Shown piece after piece: positions 12,301 to 24,700 of a stretch of DNA of 64,000 nt. The position numbers were made by a program, and so were the translations under genes. The DNA comes from Odiellus spinosus. Taxonomy: Eukaryota; Arthropoda; Arachnida; Opiliones; Phalangiidae. Numbering within the stretch: the first letter of the stretch is position 1; each line of letters starts with the position of its first letter. The notes beneath the pieces are model-generated. The model was not told where the DNA came from and searched no databases. It worked only from the letters and a program-made list of their open reading frames with translations. The stretch is taken from assembly GCA_963920705.1 (NCBI GenBank), contig OY987225.1, positions 806,001-870,000 on the forward strand. The letters run 5' to 3'.

Positions 12301-15300
12301 TCCTTCGTCTAACGCGTGCAACACTTCGATCAAAACGTGGTACAAAACCTCGTGATCAGCCTGACACAATTTGTTCAAGAGAGTGATCAAACTTTGAAAC
12401 TGATCATGGAGCAAGTTTTGAAGTTGGAGAACGAAACTTCTTCTAAAGATGGCGTTGAGAAGATAGGTGCAAGAGTAAATCGGCAGTTCGATACGTGGAA
12501 CGCCGGTAGGGGCGGGCATGATCGTCGAATTCATGACAACGTAGGAGATGGGAAGTTTATCCGTTTTGACGAACAACCTTGACAATATTTGTTGAGAGAC
12601 GCTTGGATTCTGGAACTCCAAACAAATCGTGTTTGATCTCCCTATGACGTCACCCTCCAAGTAGAATAAGTTCGAGACGCGTTTCTTGACCAAGATCCTC
12701 GAATCACCGTTAAGTTCTTCAACGTAAGAGTAAATCGCCGGAGGATTGATTAGATTGAAGTACATGATGGTCGATTCCGTTTTGTCCACCAAGATGTATC
12801 GGATGTTGGAATATTTGAAACTCACGAAGAATCTTTTGCCGAAGTTTATTAGAACTTGTCTGGTGTCGTGATAAAAGTTAGCTTCTATAGGTAAACCGCA
12901 ACTACTCTCGAAGTTGAAATGCGAAAAGAATCTGGTAGATTTAAAAAGCGTTCCTACGCGAAACCAAAATATTTATCTATTACTAATTAGTGTAAACAAG
13001 TATAAATTGAGGATTTTGATATTGTTTTCATTCTACCCTAGGGTTCGTACACGACCTGGTAAAGTCAGGGAATTTGGAAATTGGCCCAAAAAGTCAGGGA
13101 AAAGTAAGGGAATTTGGAAGGTGGCCCCTAAGGTCAGGGATTTTGAAAATAGCCCAAATGGTCAGAGAAAATAAAAATTTTGTTACGTGTCAAGGAACTG
13201 TTTATGATTGGTTTACCAATCAGTTGTAACGTAATTATTATAAACTGAAAATATTTGCCTAAAGATTCAAATTGTTTCTCATATTCCGAGTAAACTATCA
13301 GCTGACCCCCATTGATAAAATATGGCAAATAAAATGTGAGAATTGCCAACAGCTCAAGCTCCTAAGAATACATTCATGAAAAAAATATTAAAATTGGTCA
13401 GGGTAATTATTTGGAAATGGTCAGGGAAAACCTGGAAAAGTCAGGGAAATTAACTTCCGTGGTAACCCATAATTTTCAATTTAATTGAATTGGCCCCGAA
13501 TATTAATGTTTATTTGAATCCACCAAATATACTTATTTGCTACGTAATTCTACGCGAATAATTATGATAATTTAAACCCCTAAGTAGATTAATTTTAAGG
13601 CGATTGTTTGAGCCTCTCTTTAAAAGCAGTCAAAGTTATTTACGAGAATGCTTCCGCGTACGTACGAAAAAGCTATTTATTTAATTAACAATTTTTCGTG
13701 GCCACGCGGTGGTAGCCAATAAGATATGTTTAAAGGAATAAAATTGGGATTTTGAAACCCTTTACCTATGTTGAACTTGGTGATTAAAGTCTCTTCGTGG
13801 CAGGCTTGTCGCGTGTTTTGAAAGGCGTTGCTCGTATGAACGATTAGCCAGGGGACTTCTTTGGCGTTGACGTTATTCCGCGACGATTTGGTTCCAACAG
13901 GCGCTTGTATTAGATAGTACTTGGAAACCTTTCGGAACCATTCTTGTATGAAAAATTCGTAGATTAAGTAATCCGAGACGTAAGAGTAGGCGAGGTGCTC
14001 TTCTTTGACGCAACATTTAATCTGTACGTGCGAGGCCTGATCTCGCAAAGCCAAGGTGTTGGAATTGGCTTTGATAATCGGATTGAAGTAATTAATGTCG
14101 ATTAAGCAACCTCGAAGTAAGTTTTTCAGCTCGTTGTAATTGTCGTTAGAGAAATAAGGGTCGTAGATTGCGAACGTGAAATCTAGTTCAACCTGCATTT
14201 ATAAAAGAGTTTATATATTTCTTAGACATCTTTTACAGTTTTACGAAACACTAGATGGAAACACCATCTTTGCGATGTACCCCTTGTAGTATTCCAACGC
14301 CCACGTGGGCGCGTTCCGAGGGGTCGGACATTCTTATAAATCCCGTACGCTAACAAAAAAAATTCCATAATAAATCCGACAGAGATTTAAAATCTTATAA
14401 ATCTCTTCAGATTTAAAAACAAATCTCAAATCCACGATAAAAATCTGTAAATCCCTAAAATAAATCATAAATCCGAGGAAAAAAATCCTAAACCCGAAAA
14501 TAAATCGCCGCAGAACTAAAATAAATCTTTAAATCTAAAAATTTTTTTAATCCATAAATCTTGGGGAAAAAAAAAAAAAAAAAAAAAAAAATAAAAAAAA
14601 ATAAATCGATAAATCGCAAAGTTTTATAAATCCCGTACGCTTTAATGCTGTATGTCCGACCCCTCGTCGCGTTCAAAGCGCCAAACTACTAGCGAGAAGA
14701 GAAATTTTACTTGGGTGTTGGGGGGAGGGGGGAACTTAACCTCGTGGGATGTTTTTCCCCTGAAAACATAACTTCTACACGGGGGGGGGGGGGGGGGTGA
14801 AAAAATTCAAGGCCCCAACAAATACCGCAAGCTGTTTTAGTTTTTAATCGCTGGGCTCGCGTCATAGAAGACAATTCAAGAAAATGAAGTTCACTGACGA
14901 GGCCCGAAATGAGTCGGCAGTTTCTTGTCTATTTTAAGGGAACAGGCCTAGGAAGGATAGATTTTATGGATTCCTAGTCAATAAGCGTAACTGATGGCAC
15001 TAGTCCGTCTGAAGTCTCTATGTTCCACCACGTTTAAACACATTTAGTTGCCAGAGGTCAGGGAAAACAGGGAAAAGTCAGGGAATTTGAAAATGAGCCA
15101 AAAGTCAGGGAATTTTAAGATCTTTCAAAAAGCCAGGAAATTAAAATTAAATCTGAAGAAAAGATTTGGAGCTGATCGTGGCAGTTGTATAGATTATAAC
15201 GAAGATACGCGTGCAACAAAGTTTGGCGAATGCAATTGCAAAACAAAAGGTTAAAAATTGGGTAGTATTAGCCGAAACGGTCAGGGAAAATCGTTGGAAA

Positions 15301-15860
15301 AGGTCAGGGAAAAACCTGGAAATGTCAGGGAATTTGAATCTGAAAAAACTGTGGCAACCCTGTTTACTGAGGGTTGGTGGAAGTTACGAGAAGAACATTT
15401 ATCCAAACTCTGTTGGCTTTAAATCGAGAATTAATACGGGTGAAATCAGGGCTTATCTTTTAATAATTTGTGTAGGAAGCTACAAAAATATGGTAGACAA
15501 AAACTATCCTTGTCAAAGCGAACAAAGATAGCTCGTTAAAGTTCGGTAACTTGCTGGAATTCGGGCTTTTTGGAATTATTATTGACGTGGGAAAAATAAT
15601 ACGTGCTAACAGCTTTTGCATTAACGCTTATTTACACAGACAACCAATTACAATTGACTCACCGTTTTTGAATCTCTTTTCTTAACGTTAGCCATCGGGA
15701 AATAAAAATTGAAGCAATCAAATATCGGTAGGCCGTCGGCGTTTCCAAACACCTCCTTGTTCGACTGAATGTAGTCAGCGTATTTCTTCTTGAGTTTATT
15801 TTTCGCCTTAAGAACTTTAGAGACATTTAAATTATTGTTTCGTACACTCAAAAAGGCCAT
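6323..15860 (-). CDS. Eukaryotic RNA-dependent RNA polymerase (RNAi type), 12 exons
   Basis: Copies single-stranded RNA into double-stranded RNA in RNA silencing. Exons, 5' to 3': 15663-15860, 13766-14192, 12190-12953, 11163-11717, 10926-11109, 10508-10768, 10056-10220, 9600-9746, 9058-9182, 8477-8821, 7426-7952, 6323-6977. They total 4353 nt (1450 residues plus stop) and every junction keeps phase. Family signatures in order: VWRLFITPTRYVFFPAE (464-480), SNSQLREHGVYMYA, ARMGQCFS, FSDGVGRIS (630-638), VPVLLNRQL, GVMDETGKLHYGEVFVQY, VTKNPCLQLGDVRKLKAVD, FPQLGPRPHPNE, then the metal-binding SDLDGDEY (DLDGD at 903-907) in exon 9, IGNAHLARADD, AVDF and IYPDFMEK. The catalytic aspartates are intact and no internal stops occur. 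The ATG at 15858-15860 is the first Met after an in-frame TGA. Intron 4 is only 53 bp with a weak GTCTCT donor; the other donors are ordinary. Such RdRPs are patchy in animals (nematodes, chelicerates, some other invertebrates). Confidence 0.95.
7015..7320 (+). mobile_element. tRNA-derived SINE in RdRP intron 11
   Basis: The head (about 7115-7187) has a pol III A box like TGGTAGAGTG at 7131-7140 and a B box GGTTCAAGTCC at 7166-7176. The T arm is a perfect 5-bp stem (GTGGG/CCCAC) around a 7-base loop. The acceptor stem does not pair, so this is not a functional tRNA gene. A non-tRNA body follows, rich in CCTAACCCAACC-like sequence. It runs opposite to the host gene. Both ends are approximate and no target duplication was resolved. 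Confidence 0.65.
9369..9476. repeat. Hairpin-forming inverted repeat in RdRP intron 8
   Basis: Two arms close on TAGCAG: AACGTTACCGTGGCAACC to the left and its near-complement to the right, with a second block further out (GATCATTCAAAGATT against AATTCTTTGGATGATC). It resembles a very small foldback or MITE remnant between exons 8 and 9. Confidence 0.7.
12029..12052. repeat. (TA)n microsatellite in RdRP intron 3
   Basis: An uninterrupted run of about 12 TA units within the intron between exons 3 and 4. Confidence 0.9.
13038..13465 (+). mobile_element. GTCAGGGAA-type dispersed repeat, copy 1 (RdRP intron 2)
   Basis: The motif GTCAGGGAA recurs at both ends, with ends resembling AGGGTTCG/CGTGGTAACCC. 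Related copies occur at 15049-15365, 21777-22105 and 24491-24877. The middle is diverged or holds inserted sequence (about 13165-13395). No protein is encoded. Confidence 0.65.
14317..14666. mobile_element. TIR element with 8-bp target duplication (RdRP intron 1)
   Basis: Inverted ends CGAGGGGTCGGACA and TGTCCGACCCCTCG; flanks GCGCGTTC and TCGCGTTC agree at 7 of 8 bases. The interior is made of short irregular repeats of the type ATAAATCC and a long A-rich tract (about 14565-14600). The 8-bp duplication is hAT-like. Non-autonomous. Confidence 0.75.
15049..15365 (+). mobile_element. GTCAGGGAA-type dispersed repeat, copy 2 (RdRP intron 1)
   Basis: Begins GTTGCCAGAGGTCAGGGAAA and ends CTGTGGCAACCCTG. 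Several GTCAGGGAA motifs sit at each end and a conserved core lies between. Open frames here come from the repeat and are not genes. Confidence 0.75.
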
Positions 15861-16174
15861 GAAAATAATACGCTGCCGTACGTTAATGCCGCGACCTCAA
15901 AAATTAGACTAATCCAAGTTCAAACAATGAAATTTGAAGTCTATTTTAACTTCTACAACCGCCACGCAATGACTCGAAATGAAATATTAAAAATATATTA
16001 TCAAGTTTTTTTGTTTTTTTATGCCAGAGTGGGGAAAAAAAATCAAGGGATTAAAGGTCAACACAAGGTCGAATCTGAGTAGATACAGACCGAGTAACGA
16101 TTTACCTCGCCTACTGACGTTCATGGCCAAAACGAACGGGCTTTTCGTGTCCAAAAAGCTCTAAAAAACCAAAT
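15861..16174. promoter_or_regulatory. Upstream region of the RdRP gene
   Basis: The stretch just 5' of the RdRP ATG should include its 5' leader and promoter. No TATA box or initiator stands out enough to name. Confidence 0.3.
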
Positions 16175-16466
16175 TATTTTTATTTCGCCATAGGTTATGG
16201 CATGGGCCAAGAAACGATACATCCAGGACATGACTCTTCCCCGTTTGAGGGAATAAAATTCTCGGTCGGTCAAACAAACAGCCTTCGTACAGCTTGTGAC
16301 GTCACTTTGCTCCCAAAACGCCATACCTTTGACTGTACAAACTTGACCCCAAAAAACGCGTCATCACGGTACGGTGATGACGTAGTCTGTTTCTTTTAGT
16401 AGACGCTAGAGTCATGTCATGGATTTATCGTTTCTTGGCGCATGGTTATGGCAAGATAAATTAAAA
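16175..16466. mobile_element. TIR element upstream of the RdRP gene
   Basis: Long imperfect inverted ends: GGGCCAAGAAACGATACATCC near 16203-16223 (20 of its bases recur) matches, in reverse complement, the segment near 16420-16446 (GGATTTATCGTTTCTTGGCG). The outer parts also pair (TTATGGCATG against CATGGTTATGGCA). About 290 bp, no coding frame. Confidence 0.7.
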
Positions 16467-17796
16467 CCATATGGTAGTGGATAGGTAAAAAATCTTATTT
16501 GGACAACTTACCAGACGTTTGTTTTCAGACGTGGTTTCGGTCGAGTCACCTAAATAAAATTTATTGGACAATGTCCAGTGACTCGCGCTTATTTCCGTCC
16601 CTGGTCTGCTTAACCTGTCTCTTTACTAGTCTTGATTTGTACCAGGCTGCAGAACGTTGGTTGGCTTCGTTATTACCTAAATGCAATTCGTCAACGTCAT
16701 ATAGGTTTTCACCTTTTTTTAGTGCGTAGATTAGTGATTTTACGATACATAGATCTATTTTTTTTTCTCGTTTACTACGGGACGTCTCCAATTAGGAATT
16801 ATAATTTTTTAATCGATTATTTTCACTTCGACGCTAAAATTTTTAACCCGTTACTCGAATTCAGTCTTCCGTTATCTCACTAGCGACCGAGGTAGCTAAA
16901 TCCGAGTCCGTTCGGGACTACATTTTAGGTTTAAACGTTTTTTTTTAAACTGAGTACTTCGCGTATCGAAAATAAGAATGGATACAGGCTTAAATTAAAG
17001 GACAAAAAGTTATTACGCTAGTCAGACACTGAAACAACCACACCGAATGATCTTCTCGGATGATTTTGGTTAATTAACTTTTGAACTTAAGTGGATTGTA
17101 ACCCATTTTGTAAATTCGGAGTTTTGGTGCGCAAGATTAATGTCGCGCTAAGCCTCGGCCAGTGCATGGATCTTCTTAGAATCAGAACTTCACCATCCCC
17201 GTCACCAATGTCACGTAAGCGGACTTTTAATTGAATATTCAGGGTTATTGTTTCAATGCTTGTATTAATTCGTTGCTTCATGCCATGAGTAACGTAATGA
17301 CCCTCTCGTCAAAAGTCTATTTGGAAGTAGTAGGGAAATACTAGTCTAGTTTTGAAGTAGGCCTCCCAAATTAATTGAACCTTGTAGAGGGAAAAAAAAA
17401 AGTATAAGATTAAATTTACAAATTCGTAGAGAGTATCTATGTACATTTGGTTTTTACCTTAATAATTCAAGTTTCCTTCGATATATGATTACTTGTAGAT
17501 GGGGGAAAAAAATAGTGTTTAGATTAAATCATTGCGTAAAAAACATAGAATGAATGATTGTAGGAAAATGTAAGAAAACCGGTGGGTAAATATGGGAACA
17601 TTGATAATCGTGGGAAAAATTGTGGGAAAACAATTTAGAAAGACCTGTAAAAAATATTGATCGAAAATAATTGTCTTAGGACAAAATAATAATCAAAATA
17701 AAAAAAAATAATATCACGGGTAAATGATGATTTACTCGTGGTAACACGTATTTCGAATTGAATATGTTTTTTTGTAATCGCAAGGGCCCTCTGGAT
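16467..17796. other. Intergenic stretch without a recognised gene
   Basis: A minus-strand frame at 16561-16791 (76 residues, basic) has no family likeness or splice support. The rest is AT-rich, with many GGGAAAA tracts at 17380-17650. Confidence 0.4.
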
Positions 17797-18040
17797 CAGG
17801 CTGGGAAACAAGGCGGTTCAGTTTAAAAATTAGCTGGGCCAGTTTAAAAATTAAATGCTTGGGGGTCCACTGGTCTTGTGGCCAGTTAATTAATTCCAAA
17901 AATGTGGTTTGTTTCTAAGCCTACATCATAGTGACGTCATAGTCCAACGTCATAGTGGCCTATGTTTAGTATTTTAATTAAACTGCTTGGGATCTACTGG
18001 CCTCAAGTGCAGTTCAAAAATAATCCTTATTTCCCAGCCT
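17797..18040 (-). mobile_element. hAT-like non-autonomous element, copy 1
   Basis: Begins CAGGCTGGGAAACAAGGCGG and ends CCTTATTTCCCAGCCT. It is a diverged inverted copy of the element at 35329-35597. It has internal short inverted segments of the type GGCCAGTT/AACTGGCC and no coding frame. Confidence 0.7.
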
Positions 18041-18518
18041 ACCTAAACTTGACATTAAAAAAATAGAAGCCCTGATACCTTATCGACAATAGCCTGATGG
18101 ATTAGACGCGTCCCTCAGAACAAACGCCTCTTAATCTGGATAACCCAAGATGCGCGTTAATAGGCTTCCTATGTAGTCGGATTAGTCAAGTGTTAAATTT
18201 AATTCAGTTAGTTATGATGTAATCATTTTGTTCACCATTCTATAGAATTTAATAGATAAATTGTATACATTTAATCATTGGTGTGACCCAAGGTTAAGTT
18301 TTGTCATTGGATATTTCCTGGAAAAAATGAGATCACCCGCTCGCGTTACTTGAGAAATCCTGAATATTCGTACCTAGATCATCCTATCCCAACTTTCAAA
18401 ATAAGCAAACACCTTGGTAATATTCAAATTCACCTCAGGTTTTGCCGTTCGTGTAAATAAAATCCAAGTGAATCGGACAATTATCGATAAATTATTATTT
18501 GAAAACCATTATCGCGCA

Positions 18519-18643
18519 ATAGGGAGCCAGCAAGAGAGACCTTGACATGTCAGAGGTTTCTATCTATCACCTGGGTGTTATCCCCCTTAGTAAGAGGGTT
18601 GCGTAACTCCAGGCTTTATTTCCTTGCTGTCTCCCTATATTAG
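18519..18643. mobile_element. Small TIR element
   Basis: About 125 bp with inverted ends ATAGGGAGCCAGCAAG and CTTGCTGTCTCCCTAT. It lies between the transporter gene and the RdRP gene. Confidence 0.65.
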
Positions 18644-18732
18644 TATACAAAAAATTAAAATTAAAATAGCAAATTCGTAAAAATATTTTAATTAACGGAT
18701 ATCGAGTGGTAAATGGAGAGTATTACAATGAG

Positions 18733-21700
18733 TTAGTGACTAGCGTATGTGGGGCTAACGGGGACATTTCTCATGAATTTGTGTTTGTTGAAGAATTCCT
18801 GGCCAACCGGCAAGTCGTAGCAATTATTTAAAATCCTTCTCCTGGCAGTTTGAGGCGATTCTCCTTCGTCGCCGGATAATACGAGCTCGTGTCCAGGCAC
18901 AACTGTCACGTCTTCCTTCCATTTGACAACTCCTCTCTCGTCTTCAGTGCCTAGAAACGAAATGAACGACTCGTAATATTAGTCTAGAACCAACGAAACA
19001 CGCCAAAGGTTTTGCGTGTCAATTCGCTGTTAATTATCAATGCGGGGGAAATTAGCGCGTGACATTTGTACAGTCAAAGACGAGCATTAGCGTGGGAAGT
19101 ACTGTATTTTCTAATCCCGAGTCCTGACGTTTTTGGAGCGTTTTTGATATAGTTTTTACACGTATTATATCAGTCTATATCGATTAAAAATAACTTGTTA
19201 TCAGAGTCTAGCGTATCGTAATGGACTACGTAGCAAGATGCACAACGGCAACAGTATTGGGAATTGGCATCTCAACGAGCTAGAACAACTATCTATCAAG
19301 GCTAATTATTGGGGAAGGTTAAGGTTAGCTATTTTTGTCTACTGTTAAGCCTGGTTAATTTCACCAAGGAGGATCAGAGAAGGAAAGGAAATGTGGGGCT
19401 GCGTTGAGTTAGAGAGAGAAGAGCCAACCTCCCACTCGGGTGGAAAGGAGGGATAGGAAATTCTCGAGGTAAACTGTTGTCACGTGGTCGCTAGCTAGCG
19501 CGTCTCATAAAGGATTCGTTTTACCCACGCGACAACATTTTACCACGAAACGTCTCTACCCCCGTTCTCCCAGAGTGGGAGTTTAGGCCGACGCAGTAGG
19601 AACCGCGCCGTCCCCACATTTCCTCTCCTTCTCTGATACTCCTTGATTTCACTATTAAAGTGAGGGTAAAGAGGAAATTAAAAAAAATGTATTCCTAATA
19701 AATAATGGCTACTTTTCACCAAAATAAAAACTGAACGTCTGGCCATACTTTAGACACGTTTTTCTTGGCTTCTAGGGCTATTAGAATTATTACCTTACTA
19801 GATATAAGTAATATTTTTAATTACGGCTATAGATAATTTTTTAAATTAACTTTAAACTTCTTTAAATATTGAAAAGATAGGGTCACTTGGGCAGGATTTA
19901 TTCCAAAACGAACAAGAATTTTTTCCAGGCGCTCTTTCTTGTTTACTTTGCCAAGAGACATTTAATTTAAAAAACATATCCTTTCATTACCCTTCAAAGT
20001 AATCCTATGTTTGACACTATTTTTTGAGTGTTAACCTATTTAATATTTTTTATAAATACGCTTATAGATGAGATAATTAATTATAATACAATTTAAGATT
20101 TCATTTGTACCATATTAACAGAGATATGACCATTTAACGTAAATTTACCAGAGACTCGTGAAGGATGAAAAGGGAATGCTAGTTGCCGCGAAAGAATAGG
20201 GTTTTTTAGGCTATTGTCACCACTCTCCGACTACCGCGGCACTGCTTGTCGCGGGGCGCCAGACTTACTCCCTTTCTACAGCCGCTCCGTGCGTTTCTCC
20301 CCGCAATTTGGGATGGCTTAAAGACCTTAAAACTGGCCCCTGTAAAACGTTAATACTTTTAATAATTATCGTAGAAATAATAATAAACTTTATTATGTTA
20401 TTGGAGAGTTGCTTAATTAAGTAACATACAGAAAGAAAAAATTTGCCTAAGTGACCCTATTTTTTTCACTGTTTAATGAAGTTTAAAAGTTAATTTAAAA
20501 ATTATCTATAATTGAAAACGTCACATGGGGAAGTTGGAATTGTCTCTAGTTTCAATATCAAGTAAGGAAATAGAAGCCAAGAAAAAAGTGTCGAAACGTC
20601 GAGATTAGGGCACAGAAAAAAAACGCGGAGGGCTTCCCTTAACCTTAAGGTGGTATAATCGTAACTTAAAAATAATTATCCTTTCCACCTTTTTCTAACG
20701 CGTGTTTACTTGCAGTTTGGGTAGGGCCGTTTATAAAATAATCAATTAATAAAGATAGTTAATTTATGAATTTAATAAAATTAACTTCGTTTTTGACTCG
20801 CACAAGGGTTAACAGTTTATTAAAACATATTACTATAGTTTCAATAATATTCGTGGTACCATGAATTTCACTGAAACTTGAGTTTAAATAAACTCAAGGC
20901 GTGCGTGTTCGCTCAAAAAACGTAAATTCCTATCATTCAAGTTCAAACAAACAATAGATAAATATATAAAAAGCTCAGTTCGGCTTGATCAACTTGGTTA
21001 GTTTAGCGGCCGCGTCACTGTAGACGTCACTCATCCCCTAGAGTTCCGGATGTAAAAAGAACGCAGGCGCGGAGAAAACAGGCGTTAAGCTTGAGAGTAA
21101 AACTAGAAATCTTAAGAATTTTGTCATTCTGACTGCGGGCGCCGTCTTTCTGTACAAGAAACGTCACGGGTGACGTCGACGCTCAACTTACGACAAAGGA
21201 CTTCTCCCTTTTATATATTTACCTATTTCTATTTATATGGTTCATGTTTACAAAAACTAAAAATAAAATAAAACACTGCACCTCTCATTGTGTTGTCGAG
21301 TAAAATTCCAACTACTCCCGCTACAAAAATGCCAGTGCTAAGAAGCACGGTTAATAGTTGATCTCCAAATTCACTGCCTTTATTCGAGGGGAAAAAAAGT
21401 TATTAGAAAATAATTTAAAAAATGGTCGATCATCGTGTACCAGTTTGTATGGCGCCCGGATTCTTCTCCATCCAGTTGGGCACCATGAGACCCAGAAATA
21501 AGCTAACACCGACAATGAAGACATTCCTCGAAGAATTCAAGTCGATGTAACTTAGCGTCGACAGGCCAACTCCGGTAACGATTGAGAATACGAATGGAAA
21601 TATGCCTCCCAAGATAGGATCCGGCATTATAATGAAGAGGGAACCGAATTTGGAAAAAATGCTCAACACTATCATCAGAAGCGCCGCCCATTGTACAACT

Positions 21701-24700
21701 CGTCGGCTACCAACCTACAAATAATAACCATAAATTCGGAAATTATTCCTGATAAGCCATTTACGTAAATGCCCAGCAGGGTTGCCACAGTTTTTTCCGA
21801 TTCAAATTCCCTGACTTTTCCTGGTTTTTCCCTGACCTTTTCCAACGATTTTCCCTGACCGTTTCAGCTAATACTACCCAATTTTTAACCTTTTATTTTG
21901 CAATTGCATTCGCCAAACTTTTTGCACGCGTATCTTCGTTCTAATCTATACAACTGCCACGATCAGCTCCAAATCTTTTCTGCAGACAATGATTTTAATT
22001 TCCTGGCTTTTTGAAAGATCTTAAAATTCCCTGACCATTTTGGCTCATTTTCAAATTTCCAGACTTTTCCCTGTTTTCACTGACCTGTGTCAACCCTGCC
22101 CAGTAAAGCGTAACGATCTAACCCAACTGTAAATTCTACGTCTTAATTAATGAAGCTCGAGTTGGCGCGTAGTTAAAAATTTAACCAAAACCCCCTAGCT
22201 GTGTTACGCTTGCGTAACTCGGAATCTTCCTAATTAATTTGAAGTCCTCTCTTCTCGATATTGTCTTATTTCTTACTTCGCCAGAAGTGGTGCTTCGGTG
22301 TTTTAATATTTACACCAACTGCAGACGCGTCTCTAATCTGTCGTCTTTATTATGCGCCATGCCATAGTATGATTACAACATAATATTCACTGGACTATCG
22401 CGAAGTGATCGAAGTTTAAAACGAATCAACGCTTTTTTATGAGGAATTGAATCGGCGTATAAGGTATAGGAAGTGTCTTACTTATGGATAATAGTTTGCT
22501 TATGATGGGTGAATTACAGTTAGAGAGAAATAACCAGAAGCCGATGAAACCCTCCTTTGAAATCTACTACTCCAGCTAATGTTCCATATAGCGCTCCTCT
22601 CTGTATGGATAAAATTCACAATTTTACGAGATCGGAGGGGTCCTACTTCATACCCCCCCCCCCCCTGTCTACGGAAAATTGGAAATTCTCTCTCTCCACA
22701 AACGACGACGTTTGGTTGACGAACTTCAAGGTTGCTAGAGATATTCGCTGGACGAACTCCCGCTCCGAAAATATCTACCGTTAGGAGGCGTACGAATCGC
22801 GATTTTTGAGACTAACCCATACAGAGAGGGGTATACAAGACCTGGGAGTAATAGACTTCAAACAAGGGTTTCATCGGCTTCTGATATAACCTATTTGATC
22901 AATATATAATTACCTTTGTAACACCGATGGCTCCAATATTGGAACTATAAGATGTTAACGCGCTTCCGGTTCCAAAGAGACCAGCCAATAAACATCCGAA
23001 TCCCTCCATGGTGATACCCCGGTTAATGGCGTGCGTTGGTGGCGGTGGGGCGCCGGATAGTTTGGCGCACGCGTAGTAATCACCGACGGATTCCATAACT
23101 GAAGACAATACTCCGCACAAAATCCCGCAGACCGCGCCGACGCTGAACGTTGGAGCTCCCCATTGACCTGTTATAAAGCATTCCTTTGATCAAAGTCAAC
23201 AATAGCTAAAATTCTAGAATCGGGGTGATTAAAGGGAGAGTGAAGAGGAAAGTCAAGTCATTTTTTTTACTAAAAATAACGCTTTAAAATGCAATCGGGA
23301 AATGTATCGGAATTGCGCGAGAAATCGGAAAAACTCAGATTTTAATATTAAATAGAACTTCAAAAAAATTAGTAACTTCTACAAACTCTTTAAAAAAATT
23401 AGTAACTTCTACAAACTCTTTAAAAAAAGGTTAACTTTTAGTAACCTTTAAACAAATAACCCTTTAAAAAACTGTTTTAGTTAGCGCGATCGAGCCAGTA
23501 TTTGCCAAGTTATCGACGATTTAAAAACTTTTGTATCGCTTTAGCATAGAACCCTTAAAGAAAAATCGTCGATAACTTCGCAAATACTGGCTCGATCACG
23601 CTAATTCCGCCTCTCCCCTGTTAAATTCGGCCAAGGAATTTATTGGTGACACTCGTTTCTCGATTGGAGGCGCGCGAGTGGTGCCTTTTGCAAATTTGGG
23701 ATTTTTTTGTGTTCAGAATGAGAAGTAGGGGGGTGTTCAGATTTAGATAATTCGTTCAGGTCTTTAAAACGGCGTCTGCGTCAAAAGTACGCGTCATGGA
23801 ATGATGAAAACTAGCGCAACGGGTCCGCGACTATTCAAACTTGATATTAGATAGTTAACTTTGTCGCTAAAAATTCCATAGCAATCGAAATCTCAGATTT
23901 CTTAAAAAGCGTTCAGAATTAGGCGACCCTACCCTATATAAAGAATAAGGAGTCGATAAAAATTACTTTTTGTTAGGTTGCATAATCCCTTTAAGCGTCT
24001 TTCGCGTAATGTAGTAGTTTTTTCCGATTGAAAAAGGTATCATTGATGATAAGATTAAAACTTTTAAATTTACCAGGGTAAACTATTCTTATCCACGGGC
24101 TATCGTCAATAACGTTACTCCTCAGATCTGTTCTGGCTTTGTTGCCTTCGGACAACGCGCCCGATTCCGTTAAAATGAAACACAAAGACCATGAAATGAT
24201 AATCGTTAGAAGAACCTGATAAAAAAACAAATTGATAACTTAAACCGAATAGATATTAAAAATGAGTCGGAGTCACTCACCGGTAAGAGCTTGAAAATGG
24301 GGAAACGCCGAGGTTTCCAGCCCTTACCTCTCGAATAAATTAAACAAGGAACTTCAATTTGATCACAGTACTGAGAAAAAAGAATCAGCAAGGCCATTGT
24401 CCTGATAAAAATAACATAAATCAATTTAGAGTGTAGATAAAACTACTAAATATAGAAAAAAATATTATGGGAATTTCAATTTCTTTAAATGGGTTGCCAC
24501 AGGTTTTTTCAGATTCAAATTACCTGACCTTTTTCAGGTATTTCCCTGACCTTTTTCAGGTATTTCCCTGACCTTTTCCAGGTATTTCCCTGACCTTTTT
24601 CAGGTGTTTCCCTAACCCAATTGTTAACCTTTTATTTTTTATATAATCGCGTTCACCAAACTTTGTTGCAGGCGTATCTTTGTTCTAATCTACACAACTG

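Noticed and set aside
15048-15531. Two plus-strand frames as genes
   Set aside because: They are read-through of the GTCAGGGAA repeat in RdRP intron 1.
16561-16791. Minus-strand 76-residue basic frame
   Set aside because: No homology recognised and a competing frame of equal length on the other strand.
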